This document shows, one piece after another, positions 32,837 to 41,714 of a stretch of 64,000 nucleotides of DNA (position 1 is its first letter; each line of letters starts with the position of its first letter). The notes beneath the pieces are model-generated. The model worked only from the letters and a program-made list of their open reading frames with translations. It was not told where the DNA came from and did no database searches. A program made the position numbers and the translations under genes. This stretch comes from Mesorhizobium shangrilense (GTDB lineage Bacteria > Pseudomonadota > Alphaproteobacteria > Rhizobiales > Rhizobiaceae). Location: contig NZ_JBEWSZ010000001.1 of assembly GCF_040537815.1 (NCBI RefSeq), positions 4,092,001-4,156,000 of the forward strand. The letters are read 5' to 3'.

Positions 32837-32917
32837 GAAAACCTCCCAAGAGCGCTGGCTGCGGAAAATCCGAAAAAGGTAGGCGACCGTTGACGTCAGT
32901 TACCACTGCCTGACGAT

Positions 32918-32937
32918 CGATTTATATAGAACATACC
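32918..32937 (-). promoter_or_regulatory. GTATGTTCTA box upstream of the ABC transporter
   Basis: Read on the minus strand the box is GGTATGTTCTATATAAATCG, 82 bases before the binding-protein start. It matches 35043-35062 at 17 of 19 shared positions. A weaker relative (AATGTTCCATA) lies at 34230-34241 before the first monooxygenase gene. I infer a shared operator, most simply for the TetR protein encoded between them. Confidence 0.5.
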
Positions 32938-32985
32938 ATCTAAAAAAAAATGTCAAGCATCCGTCACAAAAAATGATTTTTTTGC

Positions 32986-34188
32986 TTACAGCGACGGATT
33001 TGAGAGCGGCAGCCTCAGGCGGGCGCGACCATGTTCGGTCGCGTTGAGTTCCCAATTCATTGCGGCGTGGCGCGAGGCGACAGCAATGTCCCGGTAGAGT
33101 CGGGCGATCAGATTGGTCGCATAGGCGCCGCGCGCACCGATGAGATCCCATACCGTCTCGGCTGCGCGGCGCGCGAGCTGTCCGGCATATGCTGAGTTGC
33201 AGCGATAGTTCGACCGCTCCAGTGGCGTCGGAGCATAATCTGTGGAGGCAAACTCCATGATCTCCCGGCAATCGGCCCGGATGAGCATCTCGGCGGCTTG
33301 CAGCGAAGCCGAAACCTCCGCGACCCGAACCTGATGTGTGGCATAGCTCGCTGTCTCCTCGCTGCTCATAAGCGCCCTGCGACTGCGTGACTGCACAAGG
33401 AAGCTCTCGAACATCGCTTCGGTCATGCCAATCAGCGCGGCGGCAAGCAAAATGCCGCTGACCATGTAGACAGGCGGGCGGAAAACCGCGCCGCGATTGA
33501 TCGCTTTCCCGGGAAAGTCGCCGCCCTTCAGATGTTTGATCGATAAGCTGAGATGTTCTGGTACGAACAGCTTTTCGACCCGCACGTCGTGGCTCCCCGA
33601 GCCATGCAGGCCGATGGGGTGCCACGTATCGAGTATCGTGACCGAGCGAGTCGGAACGAGGAAATAACGCTCCTCGTCCGGAGCCGCATCCTGCTCCACC
33701 ATTCCGGAGAGCAAGCACCAGTCGGACGGCTGTACGCCGCTGACGAAGGGCCATTCGCCGGTCAGTTTGTAACCACCCTCAACCTGCTGGGCCCTGCCGA
33801 GACGCGGGATAAGTATGCCGCTCACGAGGTTATTCGGATCGCTCCAGACCTCCTCCTGCGCCTGCACCGGCCATCGGGCGATCATGTAGTTGTGAAAGAT
33901 GTACTGGGCCAGGCACCAGGCAGTCGAAGGGCAGCCGCTGGCGATCGGGATCATCATATCCACGAAGTTCTCAAGCGAGCCCTCCGCACCACCAAAATGC
34001 TCCGGCTGAAGCAGCCGCGGCAACCCCAAGCGGCGAAGGTCCTGGCAGGTCTCATCAGGCAGGCAGCGATTTCGCTCGGCTTCTTCTGACCGCTCCTTCA
34101 GCGTCGCGATAAGGCTGCGGGCGCTACTGATCAGGGCTTGGCTCTGCACGCGCTTCCCCTTGAAGTCTTGGGGGTAGATGACTGACAA
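32986..34188 (-). CDS. flavin-dependent monooxygenase, oxygenase component (paralogue 1)
   Basis: A 400-residue protein with the acyl-CoA dehydrogenase fold used by group D two-component flavin hydroxylases (HpaH/HsaA/IacA-like). Blocks are LGLPRLLQPEHFGGAEG, ASGCPSTAWCLAQYIFHN, GYKLTGEWPFVSGVQPSDW and WHPIGLHGSGSHDVRV. These match the monooxygenase branch rather than true acyl-CoA dehydrogenases, since the catalytic glutamate region is absent. The start is a TTG with GGAG upstream. It needs reduced flavin, probably from the reductase at 36.4 kb. The substrate is unknown. Confidence 0.85.
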   Translation of the reverse strand: MSVIYPQDFKGKRVQSQALISSARSLIATLKERSEEAERNRCLPDETCQDLRRLGLPRLLQPEHFGGAEGSLENFVDMMIPIASGCPSTAWCLAQYIFHNYMIARWPVQAQEEVWSDPNNLVSGILIPRLGRAQQVEGGYKLTGEWPFVSGVQPSDWCLLSGMVEQDAAPDEERYFLVPTRSVTILDTWHPIGLHGSGSHDVRVEKLFVPEHLSLSIKHLKGGDFPGKAINRGAVFRPPVYMVSGILLAAALIGMTEAMFESFLVQSRSRRALMSSEETASYATHQVRVAEVSASLQAAEMLIRADCREIMEFASTDYAPTPLERSNYRCNSAYAGQLARRAAETVWDLIGARGAYATNLIARLYRDIAVASRHAAMNWELNATEHGRARLRLPLSNPSL

Positions 34189-34282
34189 CCGTCACGCTCC
34201 GTTTTAATATATGGGTCTCTTGACTTTGACGCTATGGAACATTTCAAAGCCACGAAAATGTGGTGGCAATCGTATGAGCCGG

Positions 34283-34924
34283 TCATCTGACTAGCAGCGC
34301 CCGCGATGACGCCGGCATCACCTCAAGGGCCACGCCGATATCCTGACTTAGCAGGTCCAGCAGCAACCGACGACAGCGCTCGGGTGGCATGTCCTGCGGA
34401 TCGGCAACCATAAGCGCGTACATCCCGACGGTGGCACTGACGAATTTCACCGCGATGTCCTCGGGGGTGCGAATGGGATGGAACTCGCGATCTTCGATAC
34501 CTGCCTCGATCAGCCGTGCGACGATCTCCGCATAAAGCCGGTGGACCTTCTGCACCTCTGCCTGCAGCACCCGGTCGAACGGCATTCGGCCGAGCAGGCC
34601 GAGCCAGAACCGCCATTCTGGGATTCCCGGGGGCGACAGCTGGCTGACGAAGTCGACAAGGACGATCAGCCGGTCCACCACGGTGCCTCGTCGGTGCTCG
34701 ATCTTGCCGAGGGCTTTGACGTACTGGAGAATGGCGTCATTGATCGCGTCCAGTGTCAAGGCGCGCTTGTTGCTGAAATAGTGGGTGACGACACCGGAAG
34801 AAATGCCAGCCACATCGCTCACCTCTCTAATGGTGAGATCGCGCCAACCCTGGGTCGACAGGATGTGAATGACCGCATCCATCACCTGCCGCCGGCGGAT
34901 CGCTTCCATTCCGAGTTTTGGCAT
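34283..34924 (-). CDS. TetR family transcriptional regulator (BetI-like)
   Basis: A 213-residue regulator. The N-terminal HTH reads IRRRQVMDAVIHILSTQGW and IREVSDVAGISSGVVTHYF, very like BetI, and the C-terminal domain has LGLLGRMPFDRVLQ. The start MPKLGMEAIRRRQ matches the family's conserved first residues. It lies upstream of oxygenase 1 on the same strand and is divergent from oxygenase 2. It is the obvious repressor of both, and possibly of the ABC transporter. The ligand is probably the monooxygenase substrate (inference). Confidence 0.9.
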   Translation of the reverse strand: MPKLGMEAIRRRQVMDAVIHILSTQGWRDLTIREVSDVAGISSGVVTHYFSNKRALTLDAINDAILQYVKALGKIEHRRGTVVDRLIVLVDFVSQLSPPGIPEWRFWLGLLGRMPFDRVLQAEVQKVHRLYAEIVARLIEAGIEDREFHPIRTPEDIAVKFVSATVGMYALMVADPQDMPPERCRRLLLDLLSQDIGVALEVMPASSRALLVR

Positions 34925-35042
34925 CTCAACTCCATATCGAATGTCAATTCTATATAAGCGTATCTGCCTGGCTCTGCAATCAGAAGCTTTTTTACGGAAC
35001 CGGCGCAAACTGATTAGGGCTTGCATGAAAGTTTTATGTAAC

Positions 35043-35062
35043 GTATGTTCTAAAAAAAATCG
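35043..35062 (+). promoter_or_regulatory. GTATGTTCTA box upstream of oxygenase 2
   Basis: GTATGTTCTAAAAAAAATCG, 20 bases before the TTG start, in the divergent region between the TetR gene and oxygenase 2. It shares sequence with 32918-32937. A further TTCTATATAAGCG occurs at 34948-34960 on the TetR side. Confidence 0.5.
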
Positions 35063-35082
35063 CATTAAACCGGAGAACCACC

Positions 35083-36297
35083 TTGAGAACCCAAACCGCG
35101 CTCAGCCACGAAGAAATGTCGGCCATTGAATGTGTGGGAACACCCGAAGAACTCGTGGAGCGGGCCCGCGGGCTTGCGCCTGCCCTGCGTGAGCGAGCGG
35201 TGGAAACTGAGGCGCTGCGCCAGCCCCCGGAAGCGACCCGCCAGGACATCCAGCGAACCGGGATCCACCGGCTCTTCCAGCCCGCTCGCTTTGGCGGAGC
35301 CGACGCGCCGTTTCGCGCGGCAGTTGACGTTATGACCGCTCTCGGGCAGGCCTGTGGATCGACCGCCTGGGCGGTGGTGCAGAACATTTCTCACAATTCC
35401 ATGATGTGTCGTTGGCCGCTGGAGGCGCAGGAAGACGTCTGGAGGAGCAATCCAGCTGCATTGCTATCCGGGATCCTCATTCCGAACATCGGACGAGCAC
35501 GCCGTGTGGACGGTGGCTATGTGCTATCGGGCCGTTGGCCCTTTGTTAGCGGCGTGAGTCTTGCCGACTGGGCGCTGTTCACCGCCTTCACGCCCGGACC
35601 GGATGGCCAGGAAGAAGACCGGCACTTCCTCGTGCCGAAGGGCGACTATCAGATTCTCGATACTTGGTATGCCATGGGCCTGAAAGGCTCCGCTAGCCAC
35701 GACGTTTCGTTGGACGAAGTATTCGTACCGGAGCACCGCACGACAACTATCGACAACATGCGCGCGCGCGAAGCACGTTATCCCGGTGAGCCGATCAATT
35801 TGCGTGCTCCCCTTTATTGTATGTTCGGAGTCTTCATCGGGAGCACCGCCCTAGGAATCGCAGAGGGGGCGGTTCAAACATATCTAGAGCAGGTACGGGG
35901 CCGAATCTCGCGCGCCTCGTCACGGGCGGTCACTGATTTCAGCACCCAACATGTGAAGGTCGCCGAGGCACTCGCCAACTTAAAAGCAGCGCGTCTTCTT
36001 ATCTACGGCGCCTGCGATCAAATGACGGAGATTCTCGAGTCGGGCCGTCTGCCCACTGACGAGGAGCGCGCGCGTTGCCGGGCCGAAGCGACCTTTGCCG
36101 GCCAGCTCTCAACCCGCGCGGTTAACATCGTTTGGGATGCTGCGGGTGGAGGGGCGATCTATGACCGTAATCCGCTCTCACGCTATTTCTGCGACATGAG
36201 CGCTGCGAACCGGCACATCACCCAAAACTGGGATGTGAGCGCAATAACACATGGCCGCGTTGTACTCGGTCTGCCGATCGACAACCCGACACTTTAA
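35083..36297 (+). CDS. flavin-dependent monooxygenase, oxygenase component (paralogue 2)
   Basis: A 404-residue paralogue of the protein at 33-34 kb with the same blocks: HRLFQPARFGGADAPF, QACGSTAWAVVQNISHN, GYVLSGRWPFVSGVSLADW and YAMGLKGSASHDVSL. It is a reduced-flavin-using hydroxylase oxygenase component. The start is a TTG after GGAG; the next in-frame ATG (35116) would remove 11 residues. A flavin reductase follows in the same direction. Two divergent oxygenases around one TetR gene suggest sequential hydroxylations or two related substrates. Confidence 0.87.
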   Translation: MRTQTALSHEEMSAIECVGTPEELVERARGLAPALRERAVETEALRQPPEATRQDIQRTGIHRLFQPARFGGADAPFRAAVDVMTALGQACGSTAWAVVQNISHNSMMCRWPLEAQEDVWRSNPAALLSGILIPNIGRARRVDGGYVLSGRWPFVSGVSLADWALFTAFTPGPDGQEEDRHFLVPKGDYQILDTWYAMGLKGSASHDVSLDEVFVPEHRTTTIDNMRAREARYPGEPINLRAPLYCMFGVFIGSTALGIAEGAVQTYLEQVRGRISRASSRAVTDFSTQHVKVAEALANLKAARLLIYGACDQMTEILESGRLPTDEERARCRAEATFAGQLSTRAVNIVWDAAGGGAIYDRNPLSRYFCDMSAANRHITQNWDVSAITHGRVVLGLPIDNPTL

Positions 36298-36308
36298 CAG
36301 CCCACGGC

Positions 36309-36330
36309 GGGCGCCGTGTTGACGGCGCCC
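36309..36330 (+). other. GC-rich hairpin between oxygenase 2 and flavin reductase
   Basis: GGGCGCC (36309-36315) pairs perfectly with GGCGCCC (36324-36330) across an 8-base loop. It is followed by ATTATA rather than a T-run, so it is a weak terminator at best. It could attenuate or stabilise the mRNA to set oxygenase above reductase levels. Confidence 0.5.
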
Positions 36331-36360
36331 ATTATACCCTTTCCGAAGGTAGCGTCCGCC

Positions 36361-36900
36361 ATGACATCTTCTGCAATATCACCAGCCATTATTCGCCCCG
36401 ACCTCCTACGCGACCAATTCGTGGCCGCGATGAGCCGTGTGCCGCTGAGCGTGGCTGTGGTCGTCGCGGGCGCCCCCGAACACCGGTTGGCGCTCACCGT
36501 GGGTACATTCATCTCGGTTTCAGCGGATCCCCCGATGGTGCTGGTTTCAGTGAAGGCGAGCAGTCCCCTTTGCAAGGCGGTGTCCACACATCGCCGCTAC
36601 GTGATCAACGTGCTCTCGGCCGAGCAGGTGGAACATTCCGAACGCTTTTCGGGGAGACCACGGACTGGGCGGCCCTACGATCTTACTGCGGCCCGCTGGA
36701 CAGGTGTACCCGGTGAGCCGCTACGCTATCTGGAAGGCGTAGTGGCAGCGTTCGACTGCGAACTTGTTGAGGCGCAGCCCATCGCCTCGCACGTGCTATT
36801 AATCGGACGGGTTGACGAGATCATATTGGGTGCCGAACGGCCCCTCGTATATTGGTCGCGCTCTTACGGGATACCGTCGCCGCTAAGCGGTGCCGTGTGA
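36361..36900 (+). CDS. flavin reductase component
   Basis: A 179-residue NAD(P)H:FMN/FAD oxidoreductase of the HpaC/DIM6 fold, the partner that supplies reduced flavin to two-component monooxygenases. Diagnostic are FVAAMSRVPLSVAVV, the flavin-binding LTVGTFISVSADPPMVLVSVKASS, YVINVLSAEQ and a C-terminal LVYWSRSYG. The ATG at 36361 is preceded by GAAGG; a GTG at 36316 would overlap the hairpin. It serves oxygenase 2 and probably oxygenase 1. Confidence 0.9.
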   Translation: MTSSAISPAIIRPDLLRDQFVAAMSRVPLSVAVVVAGAPEHRLALTVGTFISVSADPPMVLVSVKASSPLCKAVSTHRRYVINVLSAEQVEHSERFSGRPRTGRPYDLTAARWTGVPGEPLRYLEGVVAAFDCELVEAQPIASHVLLIGRVDEIILGAERPLVYWSRSYGIPSPLSGAV

Positions 36901-37357
36901 GAACATGACGATGGACCAATGCAGCACTGAAGCGACCAGCGCTCAGGCAGAGAGCTATTGGCTGAACGACCATGAAGACGGCATCGACATTCCTGCAGAT
37001 CCTGGCACTCAGCGCCTGTTTTACAGCGCAGGTGCATGGCACGTTCACAATGCCGGGCGTCAGGCAGGCGCTGAGGACCATTGACTGCTTGAGCGACCAG
37101 AACGCGTTGCCGGTCACCGCTTCCATTGACTGCCTCAACGATTTGCGCGGCCTGTTGGATGGCAAGGTGCTGGTGACGGCACTCCTGTCGGTGTTGGGAC
37201 GACGAAGAGCACTTTGAGAATCACCGGCACCCTGGCTGCAGTATCCCCGTCCGAGGGCAACGGGCTTCGAAAGACCGCACCTACGCGGCTTGCTAAAAAT
37301 TCATGACGGCCGAACGGGCCAGTAAGAATCGAAGTAGTAACAATAGGGAACTAGCCA
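36901..37357. other. no recognisable gene
   Basis: About 450 bases. Short frames occur on both strands (for example plus 36890-37084 and 36972-37217) but none matches a family I know. The next gene starts at a GTG at 37358, so a promoter is expected in the last 100 bases. Confidence 0.4.
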
Positions 37358-38551
37358 GTGAATGCTTCAACCTTCCCCCAACGATCCTTGCCATTTGATG
37401 AAGCGCGTTTAGACCGGCTTCTGGATGAGGCCGGAATCGACATCTTGATGGTAACTTCCAAGCACAACGTACAATATCTTCTTGGCGGGTATCGCTTTTT
37501 CTTTTTCGACTATATGGATGCGGTTGGTGAGAGCCGCTACTTGCCAGTGCTTGTCTATCAAAAAGGTAGGCCCGAAAATTCCGCATACTTCGGCGCCGCT
37601 CTTGAGATTTTCGAGAAGAACCTGGGAAAATTCTGGCCGCCGGCGGTCGAGACTACAACGTGGAGCAGCACAGACGCGGTTCGACTCGCAGTTGAGCACA
37701 TCAAAAAGATTGGTGGGTCGTCTTCAACCGTCGGAGTAGAAAAGTCCTTTCTGCCCCTGGATGGTGGCCAAGTGTTTCAGGACAGCTTAACAGGTTGCCG
37801 CATCGCGGATGCAAACTTTGTGCTTGAGAGACTACGCCTCATCAAGAGTACTGAGGAGCTCAACCTGCTGAGAGAGGCCTCTGAGGGGGTTGTACAGTCG
37901 ATGGCAGCCGCGTTTGAGTATGCAGCTCCCGGAATGACCAAGAACGATCTGGTCGAAAAGCTGCGGCGCGAGGAAGTCAATCGTGGTCTGAAGTTCGAGT
38001 ATTGTCTCATCACAGCGGGTCGAGACCTCAATCGGGCGCCGTCTGAACAGAAGTTGCAAGCTGGTGACGTCATATCGCTGGACTCGGCCGGCAATTATCA
38101 CGGCTATATTGGTGACCTCTGTCGCATGGGAATTCTCGGCGAACCTGATGCTGAATTGGTCGACCTACTTGGTGTGATCGACCACATCCAATCCGAGGCG
38201 CGCAAGCCGATCAAGGCGGGAGCGCGAGGCGGCGAGATCTTTACTGTCGCAAATGAGATCGTCAACAAGTCACAGCATAAGCCTTACATGGAATTTCTGG
38301 CGCACGGCATGGGGCTGGTCAGCCACGAAGGTCCGCGCCTGACGAGCACCGGGCCTGTGCCTTACCACGGCTATGACGAGGATCGCCCTCTGGAGTCCGG
38401 AATGGTGATCTCAATCGAAACAGCGATTAAGCATCCCACAAGAGGCTACATCAAACTTGAAGACACCGTCGCGGTGACGGCATCGGGCTCCGAGGGATTC
38501 GGCGATCAGTTTCGTGGATGGAACCGCGCCAACACTCAGGGCAGAAGGTAA
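37358..38551 (+). CDS. M24 family metallopeptidase (Xaa-Pro aminopeptidase/creatinase type)
   Basis: A 397-residue protein with a creatinase N-domain and a pita-bread C-domain. All five metal ligands of M24 enzymes are visible: Asp in SLDSAG, Asp in IGDLCR, His in AHGMGLVSHEG, Glu in SIETAIKHP and Glu in KLEDTV. It is therefore more likely a metal-dependent hydrolase (dipeptidase or amide hydrolase) than a metal-free creatinase. The start is a GTG after GGGA. It is followed, with overlapping TAATG, by the MDR reductase gene. Confidence 0.88.
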   Translation: MNASTFPQRSLPFDEARLDRLLDEAGIDILMVTSKHNVQYLLGGYRFFFFDYMDAVGESRYLPVLVYQKGRPENSAYFGAALEIFEKNLGKFWPPAVETTTWSSTDAVRLAVEHIKKIGGSSSTVGVEKSFLPLDGGQVFQDSLTGCRIADANFVLERLRLIKSTEELNLLREASEGVVQSMAAAFEYAAPGMTKNDLVEKLRREEVNRGLKFEYCLITAGRDLNRAPSEQKLQAGDVISLDSAGNYHGYIGDLCRMGILGEPDAELVDLLGVIDHIQSEARKPIKAGARGGEIFTVANEIVNKSQHKPYMEFLAHGMGLVSHEGPRLTSTGPVPYHGYDEDRPLESGMVISIETAIKHPTRGYIKLEDTVAVTASGSEGFGDQFRGWNRANTQGRR

Positions 38552-38565
38552 TGAGGGGACAAGGT

Positions 38566-39576
38566 ATGAGAGCCGTAGGATATCAAAAGTCACTGCCCAT
38601 CGAAGCAAAGGAATCGCTGGTTGATTTCGAGATCGCCAAGCCGGAGCCTGTTGGGCGCGACGTCAGGGTCGCGGTGAAGGCGATCTCGGTCAATCCGGTC
38701 GATTACAAGGTGCGCAAGCGTGCCGCACCGCCGGAAGGCGAGTACAGGATCCTCGGCTTCGATGCGGCTGGCATAATCGACGCAGTCGGCCCGGAAGTCA
38801 GTCTTTTTAAGGTGGGCGACGAGGTGTTCTATGCCGGCTCGATCCAGCGCCAAGGCACAAATTCGGAGTTTCACCTCGTCGACGAGCGGATCGTCGGCAA
38901 AAAGCCGACCTCACTGTCCTTCGCGCAGGCCGCGGCACTTCCACTGACCTCGATCACTGCTTGGGAATTGCTATTCGACCGGCTCGGCGCGGTTCCTGGC
39001 AGGCACGATCCGCGCACCCTGCTCATCACGGGGGGTGCCGGCGGCGTCGGTTCAATCCTGATCCAGCTCGCACGCCGTCTAACCGGGCTCACCGTTGTTG
39101 CTACCGCAACACGACCTGAATCGCGACAATGGTGCCTCGATCTCGGTGCCCACGCCGTGATCGATCATTCAGAGCCGATGAAGGAGCAAATCGAAGCGCT
39201 GAAGCTGCCGCCGGTCGGTCTCGTTGCGAGCCTAACCTTCACCGATCAGCATTATAAGAGCATCGCCGACATCATCGCACCGCAGGGCAGGTTCGGGCTG
39301 ATCGACGATCCGGCGGAGTTCAACGTCGCCGTGTTCAAGGGCAAGGCGGTGTCGGTGCACTGGGAGTTGATGTTCACGCGCTCCACGTTCCAGACGCCGG
39401 ACATGATCGCGCAGAATCGTCTGCTAAACGATGTCGCGGATCTCATCGACAAGGGTGTGCTGCGCACCACTCTTGACCAGACCCTCGGCACCATCAATGC
39501 AACCAACCTCAAGCGCGCTCATGCGTTGCTGGAGAGCGGCACGTCACGAGGCAAGATCGTGCTGGAGGGCTGGTAG
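38566..39576 (+). CDS. zinc-independent MDR (quinone reductase-like) oxidoreductase
   Basis: A 336-residue medium-chain reductase of the ZADH/quinone oxidoreductase branch. SVNPVDYKVRK, GFDAAGIIDAVGPEV, the NADPH motif LLITGGAGGVGSILIQLARRL and RGKIVLEGW at the C-terminus are typical. Zinc-binding cysteines are absent. It probably reduces an enone or quinone with NADPH. A start at 38551 (TAATG overlap) is equally possible and adds 5 residues. Confidence 0.9.
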   Translation: MRAVGYQKSLPIEAKESLVDFEIAKPEPVGRDVRVAVKAISVNPVDYKVRKRAAPPEGEYRILGFDAAGIIDAVGPEVSLFKVGDEVFYAGSIQRQGTNSEFHLVDERIVGKKPTSLSFAQAAALPLTSITAWELLFDRLGAVPGRHDPRTLLITGGAGGVGSILIQLARRLTGLTVVATATRPESRQWCLDLGAHAVIDHSEPMKEQIEALKLPPVGLVASLTFTDQHYKSIADIIAPQGRFGLIDDPAEFNVAVFKGKAVSVHWELMFTRSTFQTPDMIAQNRLLNDVADLIDKGVLRTTLDQTLGTINATNLKRAHALLESGTSRGKIVLEGW

Positions 39577-39739
39577 CCATCCAGCCTCGGTGGATAGGCC
39601 AAAGACGCAGGGTGCAAAGTTTGCCTAACAATCTGCAGATCACGCTACGCCAATCCGCGCCAGGTAATCCACGATGCTTGATGAAGTCCTCTCGGTCGAA
39701 CGAGGCGGCTCCATGGCGCGCGAAGACATCGGCATTCAC

Positions 39740-39775
39740 CTCGCCCGCTGCACAAGGCTCGCCCGCTGCAAAAGG
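39740..39775 (+). repeat. 18-bp tandem direct repeat
   Basis: Two adjacent copies of an 18-base unit (39740-39757 and 39758-39775) beginning CTCGCCCGCTGCA and differing at one base. It lies in the 232-base gap before the RraA-type gene. No function is apparent. Confidence 0.8.
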
Positions 39776-39808
39776 CATGCCGACTGAGCAATCAAAGGAT
39801 CAAATCGT

Positions 39809-40447
39809 ATGACCATCACCATTGCCGAGAGTTCCGTGCCGAAGCCTCCAACCAGCTTGATCGAGGGCTTCCGAAGCGCGCCGACCTCCGTGATCTCCGA
39901 CAACCTCGGCCGGTTGCCGGGATCGGTTGGGCTGCGGCCATTTCATCGCGGCAGCAAGCTTGTTGGCACGGCCTTTACCGTGCGCACACGGCCGGGTGAC
40001 AATCTCGCAATCCACCGCGCGCTCGAGATGGTTGGACCGGGCGATGTCATTGTGGTCGACGGCGGCGGCGACGAGACCCGCGCGCTCATCGGCGAGATCA
40101 TGATGACCATCGCGAAATGGCGTAAGGCCGAAGGCTACGTGATCGATGGCGCGATCCGCGATGTGGCGGCTATCGCTGCATCTGACTTTCCCTGCTTCGC
40201 GCGCACGGTGATCCATCGCGGGCCCTACAAGAGCGGCCCTGGTGAAATAAACGTTCCGGTGTCGGTCGGCGGCTGCGTGATTTCGCCTGGCGACTTCGTT
40301 GTCGGTGACGAGGATGGCATCGTGTCCTTTCCAGCGTCGAAGGCCGCGAGCCTTCTCGAAGCCGTGCAGGCCCAGGTTGCGCGTGAAGAAGATATGCTGA
40401 AAGCGATCCGCGAGGGCCGCTATCAGAACGCTTACGGCAAATCCTAA
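39809..40447 (+). CDS. RraA-family / HMG aldolase-like protein
   Basis: A 212-residue member of the RraA superfamily (often mislabelled as menaquinone methyltransferase), which includes 4-hydroxy-4-methyl-2-oxoglutarate and oxaloacetate-type class II aldolases and decarboxylases. The pyruvate/metal site blocks are GDVIVVDGGGDETRALIGEI and VIDGAIRDVAAIA (Arg and Asp ligand region), and GDFVVGDEDGIV is typical. In a catabolic region an aldolase role in ring-cleavage product breakdown is plausible; a regulator-of-RNase role is unlikely outside enterics. Confidence 0.88.
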   Translation: MTITIAESSVPKPPTSLIEGFRSAPTSVISDNLGRLPGSVGLRPFHRGSKLVGTAFTVRTRPGDNLAIHRALEMVGPGDVIVVDGGGDETRALIGEIMMTIAKWRKAEGYVIDGAIRDVAAIAASDFPCFARTVIHRGPYKSGPGEINVPVSVGGCVISPGDFVVGDEDGIVSFPASKAASLLEAVQAQVAREEDMLKAIREGRYQNAYGKS

Positions 40448-40667
40448 CCAACCGCGGGGGCAGAGGGAATTAGCTCAGTCTTGCCTGAGTGATCGGTAAG
40501 CGCAAAACCAGTCGCCGTGCGATGAATTAGCTGACGTCGCACTTGGGCCTATCCTTGCAGGGATCGCGCTTGGAAGAAACGTAGCTGGCCTTTAGCTGCT
40601 TCTGAACCATTGTGACGCGTAGGATGAAACACATCGTGAGATGGTAGTGCCAAAGGTTGCTTCAGAC

Positions 40668-41555
40668 ATGTCTTACCCGTCGCATCCCTATTGCGGTCCC
40701 CTTTTCATGGTGCTTTCGACCGCTTCCTATCTGGTCAGCGACACGTTCATGAAGCTTTCTACCGCCGGGCTTCCGCCATATGAAGTCCTGTCGCTGCGCG
40801 GCATTTCCGCCACGTTCTGGGGCATGATCTTGCTGAGTTATCTCCGCCAGTGGCGCAGTTCACCAACCGTTTTCGGTCGCTGGGTGTCGATACGCAACCT
40901 GTTCGAGTTGGTTTGCATTCTCTGTTATATCGTGGCTCTGGCCAACATGCCGATTGGCAATGTCGTAGCGCTCACGCAGATTACGCCGCTGATCGTTCTG
41001 ATCGGCGCGTCTCTGTTTTTCGGCGAGCGCCTCAGCGGCATGTCTATAGCGTTTATAACACTCGGTTTTGTCGGCGCCTTGATGGTGGCGCAGCCCAGCA
41101 CGGAGGGTATGTCGTTCTACGCACTGCTGGCGCTCGGCAACGCGGTTTCCGGCGCGCTGCGCGACCTCGCAGGCCGGCGGGTGCCGGCTCAGGTTTCGGG
41201 CATTCTGGTGGCATTCGGCGCTTGCGTGCTGGTACTGGTTGGCGCGGTCGTCATGCACCTGATGCTCGAGGAGACGATCATGCCCAGCACGCATCACCTT
41301 TTGATGCTTTCAGCGTCCGGTCTGTTCCTGTTTGCGGGCCATTACTTGATCTTCATGGCCTACCGGATCGGTCCGACAGCCAGCGTCGCACCGTTCTATT
41401 ACTTCTTCACCTTCTGGGCGCTGCTGGCAGGGGCCGTCGTGTTCGGCACGTTGCCGAACCCGTTGGCCATAGTAGGCATGGTGCTCGTGATTACGAGCGG
41501 TCTGGCGATCGTCATCTTCGACCGCCGCCGCATGCGGCCGATACCTGCCGCATGA
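40668..41555 (+). CDS. EamA/DMT-family transporter
   Basis: A 295-residue inner-membrane protein with about ten hydrophobic helices and the two-repeat EamA layout (first repeat ending PLIVLIGASLFFGERLSG, second with ASVAPFYYFFTFWALLAGAVVFG). Such proteins export or import small metabolites; the substrate cannot be read from sequence. The start at 40668 has AAAGG 10 bases upstream; an ATG at 40641 lacks a good site. The C-terminus is basic (RRRMRPIPAA), as expected for a cytoplasmic tail. The 220 bases before it hold no gene. Confidence 0.87.
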   Translation: MSYPSHPYCGPLFMVLSTASYLVSDTFMKLSTAGLPPYEVLSLRGISATFWGMILLSYLRQWRSSPTVFGRWVSIRNLFELVCILCYIVALANMPIGNVVALTQITPLIVLIGASLFFGERLSGMSIAFITLGFVGALMVAQPSTEGMSFYALLALGNAVSGALRDLAGRRVPAQVSGILVAFGACVLVLVGAVVMHLMLEETIMPSTHHLLMLSASGLFLFAGHYLIFMAYRIGPTASVAPFYYFFTFWALLAGAVVFGTLPNPLAIVGMVLVITSGLAIVIFDRRRMRPIPAA

Positions 41556-41714
41556 CCTGCCATTGAAACGTCAGCCGACGAAGGCGCGCTCGACATGAAT
41601 CGGGCCGGAAGGCCGAGCGATTAAGCAACAAAACGGTCCCATCGCTAGCGGTCTAGGCAAAGCTCAAGCAGCCTATTCTGACGGCAACCCGCCATCAGCT
41701 GTAGCAAGGATCAC

